Shown here: in pieces, positions 16,398-26,276 of the stretch | Layout of the letters: every line of letters starts with the position of its first letter | Numbering within the stretch: the stretch's first letter is position 1 | Source: Acidobacteriota bacterium | GTDB taxonomy: Bacteria > Acidobacteriota > Terriglobia > Bryobacterales > Bryobacteraceae | Assembly: GCA_016185425.1 (NCBI GenBank) | Contig: JACPNQ010000004.1 | Coordinates: forward strand, 62,001-126,000 | Direction: 5' to 3' | Length of the DNA stretch: 64,000 nt | Notes under the pieces: generated by a model | What the model was told of the DNA's origin: nothing | What the model saw: the letters and a program-made list of their open reading frames with translations, nothing else | The model's database searches: none | Translations under genes and position numbers: made by a program

Positions 16398-18755
16398 CTA
16401 TCTGGCATTAATGGACACTTCCCGAATAATGGAACCGACTTCGATGCGGAAGCGATTCGCCTGGCCGGTTACACTGCCCATCCGGAGCCGGATGAGCCAG
16501 TATCCGGGAAAGGCTTCTTCGGCGGACGTTGCGTCGACAAAGTCGCCCGAACCCTCCAACACCGTGACCTTCGGCGTTTCGAGCGGGGTGCCCGCACCGA
16601 TTGCGTCGGTAACGAGCAGTGGGAGCGACACCGTGCTACCCGCGGCGGCGCTTGACGGGGCACCCGGAACGAATGTGGCGGCTGCGGGTTTTCCGGTAGG
16701 AACTCCATACCAGTAGGCAACACGCTGGGGGCGTTCGCCCTCTTCGGCGTCGAGACGGCGGAGCAGAAGAAAGCCCTGGTACTCGCCGAGTTGGAGGTCG
16801 CCGCTGAACTTGACCCGGAGGTCGACGGTATCGGCGGCGCCAAGGGAGAATTCCGATGGTTCCACGATGGGTTTCACATCGTCACCGGAGTCCACCTCGA
16901 CTCTCCACGTTCCAACGCCGGCGGTAACACTCTGTATGCGCAGAGTCTTCGACATGTCGACCCGCTGGCCGCCCAGGCCGAAGCTGATCGATACCGGTTC
17001 CATCGTAAGGCGCCCGCGGAGCGCCGCCTGAAGGTCGAGCCGGCCGGCGCCGCCAACCTGAACCGGAGCGGACCGTACTTCCGATGCGGGGATCTGCTGG
17101 GCCGTGTTCACAAGCAGCGACCGGTATTGAGCCGGCGTGAGGCCGGGCCGGCCGGCTTTCAGCACGGCGTACCCGCCGGCCACGAGGGGGGAAGAGAAGC
17201 TGGTTCCATCCACCACGGCGAACCCGGAAGCGCTGTAGACTTCGCCGTTCTTGTTCGACGACTGGGCAGCGGTGAGAATCTCCTCACCGATGGCGAGCAG
17301 GTCAGGCCGAATGCCGCCGTCCGGTCCGGGGCCGCGGGAGGAAAAACTGGAGATACCATCGGCATCAATCAGGAAGGGGACGGTATTATCAAACGCCACG
17401 AACACGGTTGAGTCCGGGTTGGCGCCAAGAACCGATTTGACGCGCAAACCGTCGCGATTGCCGATCATCACGGCTGGCAAGGCGGCGGTTCCTACGGCCA
17501 TGACACTGACATTTGGAGACGCCGCATGGGTGTAAACGACGGCAGCGACCGCGCCCGCCGCCTCGGCGGCCTTCAACTTGGTCTCGAACGTGCAATCGCC
17601 GCGCAATATGAGGGCGACTGTCCCCGATAGCGATCCTGCGGGAAGTGACTGACAGGCGAGGGCAGTGGGATCGATTGAAGCGATGTCCTTGAAGGGCGCG
17701 GTAACCGGGCCGGCAGGGGCAGGGCCATCGCCGGCAATCGCGACGAGCGGGTCGCCGCCGTTGACGCGAATGCCGGATGCAAAGATGCGATCCGTCCAAC
17801 TGGCTCCGACCGTCAGACCGGCATTGCCCAAGGAAGGCGTGGACCCGGAGAGCCGGAGCGGGCCAGAGTTACCGTTCGACTTGAAGAACGAGATGCCCAG
17901 CGAGCCGGCGCGTTCGATGGCGGGCAGAAGGGGGTCGTAAGCGGCGCGAGCTTGCGGAAGGAAGCCGAAGCTAAAGTTGAGCGCGTCCATGCCATCGGCG
18001 GCGGCATCGTCAATGGCTTTGGTGACGATCGCCGTTGTGGAAGAGGCTCCGTTCGGCCCGCCGAAGACCTTGTAGACTCCGAGCCAGGCGGCCGGGGCGG
18101 CTCCCTGGATCTCGGCAAGAGGGCTTTTGACACGCATACCGGCAGCAGCCATGGCGACCGCTGTGCCGTGACCGGAGTTGTCGGCGGACGATTCCTCAAA
18201 GCCAGCCATTCGCTCATAGCTCCGATAAACGATCACCTTCCCGTTGAGTTGTCCGCGAATCTCGTCGTTCGATGCTTTCGGAAAGCCATCCGGCGCGGCA
18301 AGTGTGTTCGATTGAAATGCGGGGTGCTTCAGATCGAGGCCACTGTCGAGAATCCCGATCTTTGTACCGGCTCCGGCCTTTTCGGACCCACCCACGGATT
18401 CCCAAACCTTGGAGATCTGCAAAAGACCAACGGCCCGGTCCAACTCCGGATGGACTTCATAGACCGGCCAAACGCGCTTTACTCCCGGGATGGCGGAGAG
18501 CTCGGCTTCGCCGGCTTTTGCTTCGACAATCAGCGCGTTCATAACGACTTCGGTGAAGTCCCGGACCTGTGCCCGTGCGCCGAACCGGGAAGCGATGGCG
18601 GTACGAACGTTCTGCTGCGAGTCGCGAATGCGACGGACGCCGCGGGCGCGGCTTGATGGCACTTCCGAAAGTTCCAGAACGTACCAGTCCGGAACCACCT
18701 GCGCGGACAGCACACCGGCCGCCAGCAGAGTGAGCAAAAATTTCCCGAAGCTCAT
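16398..18755 (-). CDS. secreted subtilisin-like serine protease (S8) with PA domain
   Basis: 785 residues with a signal peptide (MSFGKFLLTLLAAGVLSA). Residues ~20-105 are an I9-like propeptide. Catalytic triad: Asp137 in IGILDSGLDLKHP, His196 in NSGHGTAVA, and the Ser of VDGTSFSSPLVAGG near 515. A PA (protease-associated) insert near 360-440 includes a Cys pair region. The C-terminal ~220 residues are beta-rich. It lies 15 bp downstream of a longer S8 gene; the two share architecture and look like an old tandem duplication that has diverged. A secreted scavenging protease is the likely role. Confidence 0.9.
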   Translation of the reverse strand: MSFGKFLLTLLAAGVLSAQVVPDWYVLELSEVPSSRARGVRRIRDSQQNVRTAIASRFGARAQVRDFTEVVMNALIVEAKAGEAELSAIPGVKRVWPVYEVHPELDRAVGLLQISKVWESVGGSEKAGAGTKIGILDSGLDLKHPAFQSNTLAAPDGFPKASNDEIRGQLNGKVIVYRSYERMAGFEESSADNSGHGTAVAMAAAGMRVKSPLAEIQGAAPAAWLGVYKVFGGPNGASSTTAIVTKAIDDAAADGMDALNFSFGFLPQARAAYDPLLPAIERAGSLGISFFKSNGNSGPLRLSGSTPSLGNAGLTVGASWTDRIFASGIRVNGGDPLVAIAGDGPAPAGPVTAPFKDIASIDPTALACQSLPAGSLSGTVALILRGDCTFETKLKAAEAAGAVAAVVYTHAASPNVSVMAVGTAALPAVMIGNRDGLRVKSVLGANPDSTVFVAFDNTVPFLIDADGISSFSSRGPGPDGGIRPDLLAIGEEILTAAQSSNKNGEVYSASGFAVVDGTSFSSPLVAGGYAVLKAGRPGLTPAQYRSLLVNTAQQIPASEVRSAPVQVGGAGRLDLQAALRGRLTMEPVSISFGLGGQRVDMSKTLRIQSVTAGVGTWRVEVDSGDDVKPIVEPSEFSLGAADTVDLRVKFSGDLQLGEYQGFLLLRRLDAEEGERPQRVAYWYGVPTGKPAAATFVPGAPSSAAAGSTVSLPLLVTDAIGAGTPLETPKVTVLEGSGDFVDATSAEEAFPGYWLIRLRMGSVTGQANRFRIEVGSIIREVSINAR

Positions 18756-18770
18756 GTTCTTGATCGTCTC

Positions 18771-21700
18771 TTACTGAATCGGCAGGGCAGCGGCTTTTGA
18801 GGAGACCCCGCCAGAACGAATAGAGAGAGTTTGAATACCCGCCGGCGTATCTGCCGGAACCGTCGCGTTTATCTGGTACAGACCGACGAAGCCGGGAGCG
18901 AGACCGCAAAATGCGACAGGGGCAGAACGCCCGCCAATCGTTACCTCCGGTGTAACCCGGCACGTCGACAAAGGTTGCGCGCCGGCCGGTTCGCCGGATG
19001 CGGGCCGGTTGTCGACCGGGCTGATGCCGTTGGCATAGATCTGGACGACGCTGCCACGGCGCACCGCATTGGCGGCGGTGACAAGGGCGTAGTTCTGATC
19101 GAGAGCGGCGGTGAGCAGGCGGCCGCTGCCAGGATCGGTGTATTCAAAGACGGCCGGAGAATAGTCGTTGAGCGCGACGCGGAAAGTAGCGGAGGAGAAG
19201 TCGCCGATGCTGACTTTCATATCCGCGGCGGCGGCTCCGGCGAGTTCCCAAGGGACCTGGACATTGATCTGGCCCGGGCTGACGAAGTGGATACGGCCGG
19301 CGTAGCTAAGCTGGCGGCCCGGTACGTCAAAGCCGACGCTGACCCCCGCGAGGGAGAGAGGGAGATAGTTGGTGGAGTAGACAAGAGTGCTATCGGCAAG
19401 CGCGCCGCCGAAGATGGAGATGTAGGAGCCGGGGGCGACACCCGCGCCTAGCTGGGTGCTGGCGGCGTTGACAACGCCCCCGGTCTGGATGGCAGGTTGC
19501 TGAATGGAGCGGCCGATCCACTCCACCTTGAGCCCGCCGCCCTCCACACTAAATACCTGTTCGCCGATCGTCGGCCCTGCGAAGACTACGGCATCGGCAA
19601 TTCCATAGCTGTCGGTCTTCTCGAGTGCCGTATCGATCCGGCCACCGCCGGCTTCGGAGCGGAAGCGAACAGGAACATTAGCCGCTGGCACACCCTGCTT
19701 GTCGACGAACTTCACGTTGAGCCGTTGCACACGACCATTGACCAGGGCCGTAAAGCCATCGCTAGTCAGCGGGAAGGCGTTGAAGGGCGTGTTGTTGCCA
19801 ACCAGGTACGCGTAAGGAACTCGCAGCGTAGTGGCGGCGCCCTCCACGACAATCGACCCTTCGTACCAGTTTGACGATGCCGGAAACGTGCCATCCACCC
19901 GGAGTGTGATGGTGGCCACCTGTCCTACGCCGACTGTGGCGGATGTAGGCGAAACGGTGACATTAACGCCGCTTGCCTTGACGGTTTCGCTGACCGAAAA
20001 ACGAAGGTTGACGCTGCCATTGGATAGATTGGCCACGCGAACCTGGCTGGAAAGGGGAAAGGAGCGGGCGATGCCGAAGGAAACAGTGGCGGGCTCGGCG
20101 GCGACGTTGGCGCGGACGGCTTTGTCGACATCGAGCTGTCCGGCTCCCATACCAGATTGCAGGGCGTTGATGGGCTTACTGTCATAGTCATAGTCGATGA
20201 TGTCCGGGTTGGCGGAGTGGACGAGAGCCGATTTGATTTGCGCGGGCGTCAGGTTGCGGTTGCGCTGTTTGACTAATGCGGCGGCACCCGCAACCATGGG
20301 AGCGGAGAAACTGGTGCCATCTGCGCGGACGAAGCCCGTCGGATCGTAGAGCTCACCGTTGGGATCGTATTTTTGGGTGGCCATAAAGAGGTCGGCTCCG
20401 ACGGCGATTAGTTCGGGCTTGATTGCGTTGGTGCCGGTGGCAGGACCCTGGGAGGAGAATATGGCGACCTCGCCCGCGGGCATATCGATAGCGGTGATCG
20501 CGGGGTCCAGGATGACCGGAGCATCGGGATTGGAAGTCAAATATTGCTGTAGCGCGGCTCCGCTGTCCTTGCCGATCATGACGAGGGGAATGCCGGTATT
20601 CTCCAGGCCACCGGCTGCGAAGATGTTGTTCGTCGAGGGCCGGTAGAGAACGACGGCGATCGCACCGGCCTTCTGGGCGTTGATGGTCTTGACGGAGAAC
20701 GTGCAATCGCCTTGCGCGATGAGCGCGATTGTTCCAGCCAGGGAACCAGTGCCGAGAGAGGAACAGGCCTTACCGTCGTTTTGGAGTTTGGAAACGTCAC
20801 GGAGCGGTGCACGAAGCGAAGCGGTCAGTTTAGGGCCATTACCGAAGAAGCCGTTAAGACGGCTTATGTTGGCGGGACCATTGGGAACACGAACCGATTG
20901 GTAGAGGACGTGCGAGTTGACCGAAGCGCCCACGGTGATGGCGTTAGGCGCAATGCCGGGCGATGTGATGGTATTGAGCGAGGGGATTTCGAGACCGGTA
21001 TCCCCTTCGTTGCCTGCACTGGCCACGACGGTAAGCCCGCGGCGGATGGCGTTCTCAACCGCTTCCACCTGGAGGTCACATGCGGCATTGTTCGTCTTGT
21101 TGCAAACGCCGCCGCGATCATCCGGCCCCCACAAAGAGGCGCCCCCGAGCGAAAGCGAGGCGACATCCATGCCGTCAAGCAGGGCGGCCTCAAGCGCGGC
21201 GATTATGACGTCGTCAAATGTGATGTCGTTCACTCCGGGCGAGCCGAAGACCTTATAGTTGCCAAGGTAGGCTTTGGGTGCGACGCCGGACATTCGGCCG
21301 ATGGGACTGTTGACGGAAGTCCCGGCGGCGACGCTGGCCGCGGCAGTTCCATGTCCGCTATGGTCGCGGGGCGAGTTGTCATCGGGACGCGTGTCGTCCG
21401 GATAGGCATAGATGAGGCGATCGACAAAGCTGCGAGCGGCGATGACCTTGGAGTTGGTGTAGTTGCACTCGTCGCCGCTGCATTTCGGGAAGCCCGCCGG
21501 CATAGAGAGGGAGGAGTCCTGCATGGCGGGATGCGTCTGATCGATCCCACTGTCGATGATGGCGATGCGCACCCCGCTGCCTGCGTTGTTCTGCCCCCCG
21601 AGTTGATTCCATGCGCCGGGAGAGCGGACGACATCGTTCGCCCGAGTCATCGCCATACGGATGGGACGCATTTCGCGAACGTATCGCACGCCGGGCATGG

Positions 21701-22097
21701 CGGCGAGCGCTTCGACGTCTTCCGGCTCGGCGGAGACGAAGATGGCGTTTACGAGGGTTTCCGCTAAACCATGTTCGTGGAGGCCACGACGGGCGATTTC
21801 CGCACGGACAGCCGATTGCGACTCGACGACGCGTTGACGTTGCGCACGGCCGGCAGCGCCGATGATGGCTTCCCGAGAGGTGACCACCGCGGCCACGGGG
21901 GGCTGCTCCAAAACCACCGCATAACGGCGAAATGCACCACTTCCGCGGGGTCCCCCGGCGGCGGGAGCATTGGGGTCCGGAGTACTGGCGGCCGCGTTAG
22001 GCGAGCGGTCCTTGACGCGGCGGTCCGGACGTTCACGGACGCCGGGCTGCGCCATTAAAGGCAATGCCGCCAGTAAGATCCAAGCAATTGATTTCAA
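18771..22097 (-). CDS. large secreted subtilisin-like protease with Bryobacteraceae-type C-terminal module
   Basis: 1108 residues, signal peptide MKSIAWILLAALPLMA. Triad: Asp182 in AIIDSGIDQTHP, His249 in RDHSGHGTAAAS, and Ser of RADGTSFSAPMVAG near residue 600. A PA domain interrupts the catalytic domain. From ~880 to the end the sequence GVVNAASTQLGAGVAPGSYI, then IHFVSPGQINVQVPWEL and GLAPGFVGLYQINATVP is the beta-sandwich module found at the C-terminus of many secreted Solibacter/Bryobacter proteins; its role is unknown. Both S8 genes are probably one transcript. Confidence 0.92.
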   Translation of the reverse strand: MKSIAWILLAALPLMAQPGVRERPDRRVKDRSPNAAASTPDPNAPAAGGPRGSGAFRRYAVVLEQPPVAAVVTSREAIIGAAGRAQRQRVVESQSAVRAEIARRGLHEHGLAETLVNAIFVSAEPEDVEALAAMPGVRYVREMRPIRMAMTRANDVVRSPGAWNQLGGQNNAGSGVRIAIIDSGIDQTHPAMQDSSLSMPAGFPKCSGDECNYTNSKVIAARSFVDRLIYAYPDDTRPDDNSPRDHSGHGTAAASVAAGTSVNSPIGRMSGVAPKAYLGNYKVFGSPGVNDITFDDVIIAALEAALLDGMDVASLSLGGASLWGPDDRGGVCNKTNNAACDLQVEAVENAIRRGLTVVASAGNEGDTGLEIPSLNTITSPGIAPNAITVGASVNSHVLYQSVRVPNGPANISRLNGFFGNGPKLTASLRAPLRDVSKLQNDGKACSSLGTGSLAGTIALIAQGDCTFSVKTINAQKAGAIAVVLYRPSTNNIFAAGGLENTGIPLVMIGKDSGAALQQYLTSNPDAPVILDPAITAIDMPAGEVAIFSSQGPATGTNAIKPELIAVGADLFMATQKYDPNGELYDPTGFVRADGTSFSAPMVAGAAALVKQRNRNLTPAQIKSALVHSANPDIIDYDYDSKPINALQSGMGAGQLDVDKAVRANVAAEPATVSFGIARSFPLSSQVRVANLSNGSVNLRFSVSETVKASGVNVTVSPTSATVGVGQVATITLRVDGTFPASSNWYEGSIVVEGAATTLRVPYAYLVGNNTPFNAFPLTSDGFTALVNGRVQRLNVKFVDKQGVPAANVPVRFRSEAGGGRIDTALEKTDSYGIADAVVFAGPTIGEQVFSVEGGGLKVEWIGRSIQQPAIQTGGVVNAASTQLGAGVAPGSYISIFGGALADSTLVYSTNYLPLSLAGVSVGFDVPGRQLSYAGRIHFVSPGQINVQVPWELAGAAAADMKVSIGDFSSATFRVALNDYSPAVFEYTDPGSGRLLTAALDQNYALVTAANAVRRGSVVQIYANGISPVDNRPASGEPAGAQPLSTCRVTPEVTIGGRSAPVAFCGLAPGFVGLYQINATVPADTPAGIQTLSIRSGGVSSKAAALPIQ

Positions 22098-22208
22098 TCG
22101 TCACCTCGTTGCCGCGCCTTGGCGGCATCTACTCATTGTGGCAGTCCAATAGTGCAGGGATTGTGCGCACGTTAGGAGCCTTTTACGTGCAATCGAGTCA
22201 CCAGAGAG

Positions 22209-25200
22209 CTATTCGAGTCGTAAAGCTGTTTGCGGGTCGATCCTGCAAGCGCGGCGCGCCGGGGCAAATGCGGCGACGAGGGCGGCGAGCAACGCGACGA
22301 CAAGCGTGAGACCATACGCGGACGTATCGAGCAGGTTGACGAGTAACTCCATTCGCGAGCCGAGATACTGAAGGACCCCGATGGCGAGGATCAAACCGAA
22401 GATCAGTCCGATGGCGGCGAGACGGGCCGTATAGAAGACGACGAAGCGAGTAATCTGCATAGCCGACGCGCCAAGGGCCATGCGGATTCCAATCTCTTTG
22501 AACCGCTGGCTGACGAGGTAGGACATGGTGCCGTAGATCCCGGTGATCGTGAGCAGCAGCGCGACGCCTCCAAGAAGCGTGGCGAGCCAAGAGACAGCCT
22601 GCTGCGGATAGGACTCCCAATCGATAGTCTCTTGCATGGCGACAACCCAGGCGCCATGCTGCGCGCCCGGAGAACGCGCGAGCGCCGCAGCCAGATGCTT
22701 CCGCGTCTGTTCCGGGCCGTGCTTGCCGCGGACGGCGGGGACAGCGCCCGGGCGAAGCTTGTTGGGAAAATGGATTGTCGGCCGCTGGCCGCCGTCGCGC
22801 GCCTTGACGACGAAGTCACGGCTAACGCCAACCACGAGCGCTTCGGCGAATCGCAGCTTCGGCCAAGCGGTCTCCGCAATGCTGAGGACGGAGATTGTTT
22901 TGCCGATGGGGTCCTGCCCCGGCCAGAGCCCGCGGGCCGTCAGTTCGCTGACAATGGCGACTGGTAACTCGCGATCTCCCTCCTCCTGGGTAAACGTACG
23001 GCCGCGTACGATCGGCAGGCGAACCATTTGGAAGAAGTCGCCGGAACACTGGAAGAAGTAGGCGCTGAGCCGGCCCGGCCCTCCTGCCGCGCCGAGTTCG
23101 ATTGCCTTCCCCTCGGTCATCGGGCGGCCCATCACTGCATAGGTATCCACCCAGGGTTCGTCCCGCAGAATCGCGGCGAGCGCCTCGGAGTCCGCAACGC
23201 TTTCGTTGCCGACGCCGAAGACGCTGGTCATATCGTAGCCGCGTTCAATGTTGACGGCCTTGCGGGTGCCGCGCAACAAAAGTCCGGATGTTGCGAGGAG
23301 CATAACGCACAGGGACACTTGGCCAACAACGAGCGCATCGCGCAGTCCGGAACCTTGGAGCCCGCCGAATTCGCCGCGTAACGCGGACGTGATGGAAAGA
23401 CGCGTTGTCTGCGCGGCGGGCGCGACTGCGAAAAGGATTGTCGTTACAGCGGCGACGAGCGCCATGTAAACCCAGACATAGCTATCTATCGTGAAGTCCG
23501 GGATGCGGGCGCGGTGGAGTAGCGTGGGGGGCGCCGTCGCGAAGAGGAAATGGAGAAGGACGTTGAGCGAAAACTTTGCGATTCCTACACCCGCGGCCGC
23601 AGCAAGCAGCGCGAGGACCAGCCCTTCGGCAAGGAGCTGACGAACAACACGGCCGCGGCTGGCGCCTAGAGAGATTCGAGTACCGAACTCCCGCTGGCGG
23701 GCTGTTGCGCGTGCAAGCAGAATATTGGCGGCGTTGGCGCACGGAATCAACATGGTCAGGCCGAACGCAATCAACAAAGGCAGCGAGAAGGTGATGGCGG
23801 TCCAGGTAATCGGGATGCTAAGGGTTTCGAACTCGGCATACCGGATGCGGTCGTATTGTGACCGAGCGGATGTGGCGCGGCGGACATGTCCAGTGACAAT
23901 CGATTTGGCGCGCGACTCGGTCATCTCCGGCCGGAGGCGCCCAACGATTCCGCGAACAGGCGATGGAGTGATTCCGGGCGCGCGGTTCCAGGCACTCTGC
24001 ACCACCCAGCAATCGGGTGCTGCAACACCGAACTTCGCGTAGCGGGGCGGAACCATCTCGACTGTTCCGACAGCGACTCCAGCGAACTCCGGCTCGGCGA
24101 TACCGGCTACTTCAAAAAGCGTGCCGTTCAACATGACTTTCTTGCCGACGAGCGCGGGGTCGCCGCCAAATCGGCTTTGCCACGTGCGGTAATTCAGGAC
24201 AAGAGAGGCGTCGTCATCGCCGGCGCGGAAGACGCGGCCGTAGGCAGCGTTGACGCCAAGAAGCTCGAAGAAATTGCTCGAAACCACGGCGATGCGGGAG
24301 GACTGGCCCTCAAGTCCGGAACCTTGCAGAGAACTGGCCGCAACAGACGTAAAGGCAGGCGCGGCGGCGGCGAGGGCTTCGAACTCCTGCCAGTTCAGGT
24401 AGGCATCGGTGCGGTATTGGGTTTTGAATTCAATGGAGACAAGGGAAGCCGGGTCGCGGACGGCGAGGGGCCGAAGGAGATAGGCGTTGAAGATCGTGAA
24501 GAATGCGCCGTTCAGGCCAAGTCCCAATCCGAGTGTGAAAACTACCGCGGCGACAAAGCCGGGGCTCTTGCGCAGAACGCGGAGCGCGTATAGCAAGTCT
24601 TGCGGCAAGGCGCGCAGCCACTCGAGGACACGTTGCAGGTGCGTCTCCCCCGCTTCGAGCGGACGAAAGATCGGCGATGCCGGTTCGTTTCGAACGAAGT
24701 CTCCCCACTCCCGCTGGAATTCTTCCTGGGCGATGACGGTGCCTTCGCCGGCGAGGTCGAAGCGGTCAATTTCCGATTCGCCGTGCTCGACGTAGCGGAG
24801 CGGCGCGATGCCCCAGTGGGCCATGCGCTTCCTGCGGAGATACTGCCAGACGGCGATTTCAGCGAGGAGGACGATGAGGAGCGAGGCTGGGTTGGTTGCG
24901 CTGGAGTAAACGATTTTGCCGAGAATCAACAAAACGGGGAAGAGGCCGCTGAACAATACGCAAGTGAGGATGAGAGGGCGTTTGCCGGGTTGATAGGAAC
25001 AAGTGAAAGGGAGTTTGCGCCAATCGGCGAATAGGCGTTCAAATGCTATGGCGGCGGTGCCGCAGGCGACAGCGGCCCAGGCGATAGCGACCCACCAACC
25101 GCCCTGCCGCGAGACGAAGATGGTGCCGAGCAGGACGATCGGAGCGACGCCGCAGGCAAAGACGAAGCGTTCGACAGCGCGCATCCAAGCAACGCGGCCT

Positions 25201-26276
25201 TCGCGCTCGGTGATCTGGAAAATCCAATTCGCGCGGAGCTCGGTCGGGATCTGGAAGAGATGGCGGATACCGAAGAGAGTCAGCAGCAGGAGCGCGAGTG
25301 GGTAGACGGTGAAGACGACGCGCTCGATCTCGGTGGTGGAGGCGATGCTGAGAGCGGATTGGGCCAGCCACGCAATGGCGAGAGCCGCGTAAATGAGGAT
25401 GGCGAGGCGGTGCATGCGGTTGCGTTGGACCGTGATCCAGAAGAAAGCGAGAGCGGCCTGTTCGCGGGGATCGCGGATAAATTTGGCGATCCAATCCAGC
25501 CGGCGGGCAGAGCGTTGGACAGGCGCCTCGACGACGAGGCGGCGGTAACGGTGGAAGCTCAGCGCGAACATGACGAGCGCGAAGGCGGGAGCGATGAGGA
25601 CTTCGCGCAAACCGATTTCGAGGCCGCTTAGGAGGATGTGGCCCTTCGATGCGGCGACGAAAAATCCGCCGAGCGACGCAGCGGCGAGCAGCGCCTGGAG
25701 CCAGATCATTGCACGCTCGAAGAGGCGGGCGGGGAGGATGTTGAGCAGCGTACCCTGAATGGCGATAAGGCCGAAAAAGGTGACGACGGAGGCGGCAGTC
25801 AGCGCGGCGAGGGTGGGGAGGAGTTTGGCGGCGGTGACACTGGCGACGACCAGTGAGGCGGGGGCAGGAAGCACGACGATGAAGATGCCGATGGCGATGC
25901 AGAGCGCGACGAATTTGGAGAGGAAGATATCGGCGCCGGAGATCGGCAGGGCCGCCAGGGCGAGGTAGTCACGAAGTGTTGGGTAGACCGATTGCCAAAG
26001 CGCCGCCACAAGCAGCCCGGTGAGGCAGATCGCCATGGCAGTGAGCGAGAGAACGTCGTTGGCGGATTCGAGGGGGATGCGGCCGGCAAGCCCGAGTCCT
26101 TCGAGTTTCTTGTATTTGAAGAGCAGGAGCGCGAAGAGGAGCATCCAGCTTGAGGCGGCCATGGCTATGGCGCCGGGGGCGTAACTGAGGAGGAGCTCGC
26201 TATCGAAAAGGCTGAGCAGGAAGTGGCGAATGAGTTCGAAGCGCGTGCCGTGCGTCTCCTGCAGCCACTCCTTCAT
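22209..26276 (-). CDS. fused ABC-2-type permease plus MacB/FtsX (ADOP-like) permease
   Basis: 1355 residues. Residues 1-~520 are a polytopic domain with about 12 predicted membrane segments, no MacB signature, ABC-2 exporter-like. From ~575 the chain becomes an acidobacterial duplicated permease: DLLYALRVLRKSPGFVAAVV starts a MacB periplasmic domain, followed by three membrane segments (GLTMLIPCANAANILLARA), then a second MacB domain and FtsX tail (FKEIGIRMALGASAMQITRF and FAPARRACRIDPQTALR). Free-standing ADOP proteins are ~800-900 residues, so the N-terminal 520 residues are an extra fused module. The start overlaps the ATPase stop by 4 nt. The substrate is unknown. Confidence 0.85.
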   Translation of the reverse strand: MKEWLQETHGTRFELIRHFLLSLFDSELLLSYAPGAIAMAASSWMLLFALLLFKYKKLEGLGLAGRIPLESANDVLSLTAMAICLTGLLVAALWQSVYPTLRDYLALAALPISGADIFLSKFVALCIAIGIFIVVLPAPASLVVASVTAAKLLPTLAALTAASVVTFFGLIAIQGTLLNILPARLFERAMIWLQALLAAASLGGFFVAASKGHILLSGLEIGLREVLIAPAFALVMFALSFHRYRRLVVEAPVQRSARRLDWIAKFIRDPREQAALAFFWITVQRNRMHRLAILIYAALAIAWLAQSALSIASTTEIERVVFTVYPLALLLLTLFGIRHLFQIPTELRANWIFQITEREGRVAWMRAVERFVFACGVAPIVLLGTIFVSRQGGWWVAIAWAAVACGTAAIAFERLFADWRKLPFTCSYQPGKRPLILTCVLFSGLFPVLLILGKIVYSSATNPASLLIVLLAEIAVWQYLRRKRMAHWGIAPLRYVEHGESEIDRFDLAGEGTVIAQEEFQREWGDFVRNEPASPIFRPLEAGETHLQRVLEWLRALPQDLLYALRVLRKSPGFVAAVVFTLGLGLGLNGAFFTIFNAYLLRPLAVRDPASLVSIEFKTQYRTDAYLNWQEFEALAAAAPAFTSVAASSLQGSGLEGQSSRIAVVSSNFFELLGVNAAYGRVFRAGDDDASLVLNYRTWQSRFGGDPALVGKKVMLNGTLFEVAGIAEPEFAGVAVGTVEMVPPRYAKFGVAAPDCWVVQSAWNRAPGITPSPVRGIVGRLRPEMTESRAKSIVTGHVRRATSARSQYDRIRYAEFETLSIPITWTAITFSLPLLIAFGLTMLIPCANAANILLARATARQREFGTRISLGASRGRVVRQLLAEGLVLALLAAAAGVGIAKFSLNVLLHFLFATAPPTLLHRARIPDFTIDSYVWVYMALVAAVTTILFAVAPAAQTTRLSITSALRGEFGGLQGSGLRDALVVGQVSLCVMLLATSGLLLRGTRKAVNIERGYDMTSVFGVGNESVADSEALAAILRDEPWVDTYAVMGRPMTEGKAIELGAAGGPGRLSAYFFQCSGDFFQMVRLPIVRGRTFTQEEGDRELPVAIVSELTARGLWPGQDPIGKTISVLSIAETAWPKLRFAEALVVGVSRDFVVKARDGGQRPTIHFPNKLRPGAVPAVRGKHGPEQTRKHLAAALARSPGAQHGAWVVAMQETIDWESYPQQAVSWLATLLGGVALLLTITGIYGTMSYLVSQRFKEIGIRMALGASAMQITRFVVFYTARLAAIGLIFGLILAIGVLQYLGSRMELLVNLLDTSAYGLTLVVALLAALVAAFAPARRACRIDPQTALRLE

